Origin: an uncultured Rothia sp.
GTDB lineage: Bacteria; Actinomycetota; Actinomycetes; Actinomycetales; Micrococcaceae
DNA length: 8,668 nt
Assembly (NCBI RefSeq): GCF_937976295.1
Contig: NZ_CALJRY010000254.1
Span: 1 to 8,668, forward strand
Reading direction: 5' to 3'
Numbering within the stretch: position 1 is the stretch's first letter; each line of letters opens with the position of its first letter. Shown here one piece after another: positions 5,912-8,668 of the stretch. Position numbers and translations under genes: made by a program. The notes beneath the pieces are model-generated. The model saw only the letters and a list, made by a program, of their open reading frames with translations, was not told the origin of the DNA and made no database searches.

Positions 5912-6550
5912 TTAGGGAACGTAAGCCTGGGGCTCCGACGACGCTTCGGGGGCAGGAGTGGGGCGGGGTGCGGAGGTGCTCTCCTCCGCCTCGCGTTCAG
6001 CCGCTGCCTTAGCCTTCGCCTCGGCAACGCGGGTGCGCAAAGCCGCGCCCTTGTCCATCGCGCTCTGGCGCAGATCCTGAGAGAATTCGCGCAGGTCAGC
6101 GTGAACCTGCTGAGCGAATGAGTCAGTACCCGAACCCAGAATACGCAGAGCCAGCAGGCCCGCATTGCGAGCGCCGTTAATGGAGACGGTAGCTACCGGA
6201 ACGCCGGCGGGCATCTGAACAATCGACAGCAGCGAGTCCATGCCCTCGAGGTTCTTCAGACGCACCGGAACACCAATCACGGGCAGTGCGGTGACAGAAG
6301 CGAGCATACCGGGCAGGTGAGCGGCACCGCCGGCACCGGCAATAATGACGCGAATACCGCGGCTGTGAGCCTTCTTGCCGTACTCAATCATGTCCTCGGG
6401 CATGCGGTGCGCAGAAACAACATCAGCCTCGTAGGGGATGCCGAACTCGTCCAAAACCTCGGCTGCGGCCTCCATGACCGACCAGTCCGAATCCGAACCC
6501 ATCACAATGCCAACAATGGGCTGGGAAGAATCATAGGGAGACTGAGACAT
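5912..6550 (-). CDS. purE: N5-carboxyaminoimidazole ribonucleotide mutase
   Basis: PurE moves the carboxylate of N5-CAIR to give CAIR in purine synthesis, directly after PurK; class I enzymes are cytosolic octamers. From ATG 6550 the product is 212 residues. Core motifs are GSDSDW (18-23), SAHRMP (46-51, catalytic His48), GAGGAAHLPGM (72-82), QMPAGVPVATV (112-122) and NGARNAGLLA (125-134). The usual family length is about 160-170; here a tail from about residue 165 adds some 45 residues rich in Ala, Glu, Lys and Pro, probably disordered. Two in-frame ATGs exist, at 6559 and 6550. I prefer 6550, because GAAAGGA (6561-6567) is ten bases from it but only one base from 6559. It is the second gene of purK-purE, with a 99-base gap (90 if the longer start is right) that contains hairpins. 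Confidence 0.95.
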   Translation of the reverse strand: MSQSPYDSSQPIVGIVMGSDSDWSVMEAAAEVLDEFGIPYEADVVSAHRMPEDMIEYGKKAHSRGIRVIIAGAGGAAHLPGMLASVTALPVIGVPVRLKNLEGMDSLLSIVQMPAGVPVATVSINGARNAGLLALRILGSGTDSFAQQVHADLREFSQDLRQSAMDKGAALRTRVAEAKAKAAAEREAEESTSAPRPTPAPEASSEPQAYVP

Positions 6551-6574
6551 AATCCTCATATCCTTTCAGAATGC

Positions 6575-6588
6575 GGTGGCGAACCACC
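6575..6588 (-). promoter_or_regulatory. UUCG-loop hairpin before the purE ribosome binding site
   Basis: On the - strand GGTGG-TTCG-CCACC forms a 5-bp stem with a TTCG loop that ends eight bases before the GAAAGGA ribosome binding site. A longer-range stem, GGTGCGT/ACGCACC (6597-6603 with 6629-6635), lies just upstream in the same leader. The stems leave the ribosome binding site exposed. They could protect the purE part of the message or mark a processing point. Confidence 0.45.
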
Positions 6589-6640
6589 ATCAATAGGGTG
6601 CGTCGGATACGCAGGATGTGCTCACCCCACGCACCGGCTA

Positions 6641-6669
6641 AAAATAGGGCTACAGGGGGCGGCCGTCAC
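6641..6669 (-). promoter_or_regulatory. Possible internal promoter of purE
   Basis: On the - strand GTGACG (6664-6669) and TATTTT (6641-6646) are 17 bases apart, a fair match to -35 and -10 boxes. They straddle the end of purK, and a start about seven bases on would give a leader of roughly 80 bases holding both purE hairpins. Both boxes are imperfect and a chance match is quite possible. Confidence 0.3.
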
Positions 6670-7840
6670 GCAAAATGGAGGCGGCATTCGCGGCGCTGTG
6701 GCGCAGCTCATCAAGCTCAGCCACCGTGCCAGTAATATTCACGTGACCAATCTTGCGGCCCGGGCGGGTTTCCTTGCCGTAGAAGTGGATCTTCGCGCGC
6801 GGTTCAGCCGAAAGTGCCAGCGGGTAGACGCCGAAAATGTCTTCGTTCTCGCCGCCCAGGTAGTTTTTCATCACGGCAACGCCCTCCAGCGCGGAGGTAT
6901 CACCCAACGGCAGATCCAGTACAGCACGCAGATGCTGCTCAAACTGGCTGGTCACCGAGCCGTCCTGAGTCCAGTGGCCGGTATTGTGCGGGCGCATTGC
7001 CAGCTCGTTGATGTAGAAACCTGCGGGAGAGCCGGGAACCTCAAAAAGCTCAGCCGCCATCACACCGGTGACACCCAGCTCGGAGGCAATAGTCACCGCG
7101 GCGGCTGCGGCAGCCTCAGCAATCTCGGGGCTCAGGTTCTGCGCGGGAGCAATAACCTCGTCGCAGATGGAGTTCACCTGGATGGTCTCAACGACCGGCC
7201 AGGGGCGCACCTCGCCGCTTTCACGGCGAGCCACCAGTGCGGAAAGTTCACGAGTGAAGGGCACCTTCTCCTCGGCAAGCAGGGAGGAGAAATCGGTGCG
7301 GGAAGGCAACTGCTCGAACCATTCGGTGCTGCGCTCGCGAGCCTCCTCGGGAGAATCCAGGACGAGCACGCCCTTGCCGTCGTAGCCGCCGCGCGGGGTC
7401 TTCAGTACCACGGGCCAGCCAATCTCATCGCCGAAGGTGAGCAGCTCGTCCAGAGTAGAAACCTCAGCCCAGCGCGGGTTCGGCAAGCCCAGACGCTCAA
7501 CAGCTTGGCGCATCAGGAGCTTGTCCTGAGCGTACTGCAGGGCTTCGGGGCGGGGCTGTACATTCACGCCTTCCGACATGAGGGTGCGCAGAAATTCGGT
7601 GGGCACGTGCTCATGATCGAAAGTGATGACATCCTTGCCGCGAGCAAATTCGCGGAGGGTGTCCAAATCTTTGTAATCCCCGACGGGCGCGGTACGTACC
7701 GCTGCCACGGCGCCGACGGTGGGCGCCTCCGCGAGAATCTGCAGGTTGAGGCCAAGGTTAGTTGCTGCCGGTGCCATCATGCGGGCCAGCTGGCCTCCGC
7801 CGATGACGCCAATTACGGGTCCAGTCACAGGGTAAGTCAC
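6650..7840 (-). CDS. purK: N5-carboxyaminoimidazole ribonucleotide synthase
   Basis: PurK carboxylates AIR with ATP and bicarbonate to N5-CAIR, the substrate of PurE. The 396-residue ATP-grasp protein shows the N-terminal GGGQLARM (14-21), the ATP-grasp loop with Lys147 and RGGYDGKG (150-157), the metal-binding INELAMRPHNTGHW (277-290) and the C-terminal YGKETRPGRKIGHVN (354-368), which is characteristic of PurK rather than PurT. Length is typical. The start chosen is GTG at 7840, which places the nucleotide-binding motif at the normal distance. No other start fits, since the ATG two bases upstream is followed at once by TGA. A TACACT box (7849-7854) lies eight bases before the GTG. The gene heads purK-purE and is divergent from gtrA; the same neighbourhood occurs in mycobacteria. 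An inverted-repeat cluster upstream overlaps the place where a -35 box should be. Confidence 0.96.
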   Translation of the reverse strand: MTYPVTGPVIGVIGGGQLARMMAPAATNLGLNLQILAEAPTVGAVAAVRTAPVGDYKDLDTLREFARGKDVITFDHEHVPTEFLRTLMSEGVNVQPRPEALQYAQDKLLMRQAVERLGLPNPRWAEVSTLDELLTFGDEIGWPVVLKTPRGGYDGKGVLVLDSPEEARERSTEWFEQLPSRTDFSSLLAEEKVPFTRELSALVARRESGEVRPWPVVETIQVNSICDEVIAPAQNLSPEIAEAAAAAAVTIASELGVTGVMAAELFEVPGSPAGFYINELAMRPHNTGHWTQDGSVTSQFEQHLRAVLDLPLGDTSALEGVAVMKNYLGGENEDIFGVYPLALSAEPRAKIHFYGKETRPGRKIGHVNITGTVAELDELRHSAANAASILRDGRPL

Positions 7841-7842
7841 AT
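7837..7842 (-). promoter_or_regulatory. ATG-TGA start-stop overlapping the purK start
   Basis: The - strand reads TACACT-TAGGTG-ATGTGA, with the ATG of a two-codon start-stop exactly six bases after the box and the purK GTG two bases further in. In fumC and femAB-like the same six-base position is the true start codon. Whether ribosomes use this ATG is unknown. Confidence 0.4.
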
Positions 7843-7848
7843 CACCTA

Positions 7849-7854
7849 AGTGTA
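7849..7854 (-). promoter_or_regulatory. Candidate -10 box of purK
   Basis: TACACT on the - strand is identical to the box before the femAB-like gene. With a 17-base spacer the -35 position falls at 7872-7877, where the - strand reads CCCACA, a weak -35 that is also one arm of an 18-base palindrome. Confidence 0.5.
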
Positions 7855-7871
7855 CCGGGTTTCAGAGAGCC

Positions 7872-7958
7872 TGTGGGAGCAAGCCCACATTAGGGTCGCA
7901 GAATAAGTTCAACGGGGGCGCGGAGCCCAATATGTGGGCTTTGATATGGGTGAAAGCC
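7872..7958. repeat. Cluster of overlapping inverted repeats upstream of purK
   Basis: Four pairings share the same arms: TGTGGG-AGCAAG-CCCACA (7872-7889); AGCCCA-ATATG-TGGGCT (7924-7940); a perfect 10-bp long-range pair AAGCCCACAT / ATGTGGGCTT (7881-7890 with 7932-7941); and GGCTTT/AAAGCC (7937-7942 with 7953-7958). The long-range pair excludes all the local hairpins, so the region could switch between folds if transcribed. As DNA, the two compact palindromes have centres about 51.5 bases apart and could be two operator sites. The first one overlaps the expected purK -35. Confidence 0.55.
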
Positions 7959-8123
7959 AGCAAAACGTGCCTTCTACCCTGTCAACGTGAAATGAAAGGG
8001 AATATCTCGTTAGCTGGGAGGTCTGTGGAAAAACTCTCAAAGGTACAAACAACCCACCGGGACTGTAATAACATATAAGAGCTTGTAAAAGAGGGAGAAA
8101 CAACCGCCGGACAATGCGTTACC

Positions 8124-8139
8124 AGCGCCAACCGGCGCT
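8124..8139 (+). terminator. Terminator-like hairpin upstream of gtrA
   Basis: AGCGCC-AACC-GGCGCT forms a perfect 6-bp GC-rich stem with a 4-base loop. On the + strand it is followed by CATCTTCCCTTTTTCCC, a pyrimidine-rich stretch whose T run begins about ten bases after the stem. It sits 44 bases before the gtrA start. It may be an attenuator in a gtrA leader or a chance structure; the T run is further away than usual. Confidence 0.35.
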
Positions 8140-8183
8140 CATCTTCCCTTTTTCCCGATAAATCTCCGCTAGATAGGTCCCGC

Positions 8184-8668
8184 ATGAGCGCACAGACGAA
8201 ACCGACCCTCACCGAACGCTTGAAATCCCTCTGGGACAGCTACGGTATTGAGGTGCTCAAATTCGGTACCGTGGGCGGCGCCGCCTTCATCGTGAACTCT
8301 GTGACGGTGTGGGTGCTGATGATGACCATCATGTCGGAGTCCCACACCAAGGCAAAGGTTGTAGCGAGTGTTGTTGCAACCATCTTCTCCTGGCTCATGA
8401 ACCGCCTGTGGACCTTCCGCGACTCCCGCTCCGAAAACTGGAAGCGCGAAGCCATCGAGTTCGGTCTGGTGAACCTGCTCGGTATTCTCGTCGAGGCCGG
8501 CTGTGTGGCATTCAGTACCTACGTGCTGAACCTGCGCACCCCCGAGGCGTCCTTCATCTCCGGTACGATCATCGGTACTATTCTGGGCACCATTCTTCGC
8601 TACTTCCTCTACCGCTTCTGGGTGTACGGTTCGCACCGCCAGAAGGTTGAAGACGGCGAAGGCACCGA
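8184..8668 (+). CDS. GtrA-family membrane protein (3' end outside window)
   Basis: GtrA-like proteins are small four-helix membrane proteins thought to flip polyprenyl-phosphate-linked sugars across the membrane for glycosylation of surface polymers. The frame runs from ATG 8184 to the window edge without a stop, giving 161 complete codons; no in-frame start lies close upstream. The opening segment EVLKFGTVGGAAFIVNSVTVWVL (residues 23-45) is the family's first helix. A second helix (about 64-76) leads into NRLWTFRDSR (77-86), the typical NRxWTF motif. A third helix follows (about 97-114), and a fourth (about 128-142) leads into RYFLYRFWVYGS (141-152), the usual C-terminal motif. After it the protein becomes polar (HRQKVEDGEGT), so little is likely to be missing. 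The ribosome binding site is weak (AGG at 8175-8177). Divergent placement beside purK matches mycobacterial gene order. Confidence 0.88.
   Translation, partial: MSAQTKPTLTERLKSLWDSYGIEVLKFGTVGGAAFIVNSVTVWVLMMTIMSESHTKAKVVASVVATIFSWLMNRLWTFRDSRSENWKREAIEFGLVNLLGILVEAGCVAFSTYVLNLRTPEASFISGTIIGTILGTILRYFLYRFWVYGSHRQKVEDGEGT

Larger units (their letters stand above)
7841..8183. other. Divergent intergenic region between purK and gtrA
   Basis: These 343 bases contain no gene I can support. The purK-proximal part (7872-7958) is a cluster of overlapping inverted repeats. A perfect TTGACA on the - strand (7980-7985) lacks a good -10 at normal spacing. A weaker - strand pair, ATTACA and TACCTT with an 18-base gap at about 8040-8069, is another possible purK promoter. 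The gtrA-proximal part (about 8040-8183) is A-rich, includes TATAAG (8074-8079, +) without a -35, and ends with a terminator-like hairpin at 8124-8139. I found no convincing gtrA promoter. Confidence 0.55.

Noticed and set aside
6317..7849. A 510-codon open frame on the + strand opposite purE and purK
   Set aside because: It is antisense to two well-supported genes, shows no domain, and follows from strong third-position bias on the real strand.
8014..8060. Resemblance to the 3' end of a glycine riboswitch (AAACTCTCA then GGTACAAA)
   Set aside because: The conserved ACCGAAGG-type core and the pairing GGAGAG arm are missing in the right order, and no glycine-related gene follows.
7909..8103. 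A 64-codon - strand frame upstream of purK, considered as a leader peptide
   Set aside because: It would begin at TTG without a Shine-Dalgarno, has no run of a regulatory amino acid, and ends 68 bases before purK.
8169..8636. A 155-codon open frame on the - strand opposite gtrA
   Set aside because: The + strand frame encodes a clear GtrA protein; this one is His/Glu-rich without a domain.

Overview
The window looks like a chromosomal segment of an actinobacterium of the Micrococcaceae, most likely Rothia (R. mucilaginosa-like). This rests on moderately high G+C, actinobacterial promoter habits (TANNNT boxes placed right before start codons), the divergent gtrA / purK-purE arrangement found in many actinobacteria, and a FemAB-type enzyme that suits a lysine-type peptidoglycan with a short peptide bridge. 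The genus is an inference from remembered protein character, not from a search.

Layout, left to right. (1) 1-798, + strand: the C-terminal two-thirds or so of an MFS exporter, cut by the window edge and poorer in G+C than the rest. (2) 847-883: a hairpin terminator between this gene and the convergent fumC. (3) 931-2337, - strand: class II fumarase. (4) 2580-3299, - strand: beta-carbonic anhydrase, with its own terminator at 2437-2481. (5) 3300-3718: a 419-base divergent intergenic region with several hairpins and an unused Shine-Dalgarno-like sequence. (6) 3719-4726, + strand: class II fructose-1,6-bisphosphatase (glpX). (7) 4747-4833: two tandem hairpins between glpX and the convergent femAB-like gene. 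(8) 4891-7840, - strand: purK, purE and a FemAB-family aminoacyltransferase in one direction. (9) 7841-8183: a 343-base divergent region with a cluster of overlapping inverted repeats upstream of purK. (10) 8184 to the window end, + strand: the start of a GtrA-family membrane protein.

Most genes serve central metabolism. Fumarase works in the TCA cycle, GlpX in gluconeogenesis, and PurK and PurE carboxylate AIR to CAIR in purine synthesis. Carbonic anhydrase interconverts CO2 and bicarbonate, and bicarbonate is a PurK substrate, so a metabolic link is possible, but the two genes are not in one operon. The FemAB-like protein and GtrA belong to cell-envelope synthesis.

No new defence system, mobile element, CRISPR array, tRNA or rRNA was seen. 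The coding content is ordinary. The points most worth checking are regulatory: the mutually exclusive inverted repeats before purK, an ATG-TGA start-stop overlapping the purK start, apparently leaderless starts for fumC, femAB-like and possibly purK, and structured DNA or RNA in the carbonic anhydrase/glpX divergent region.
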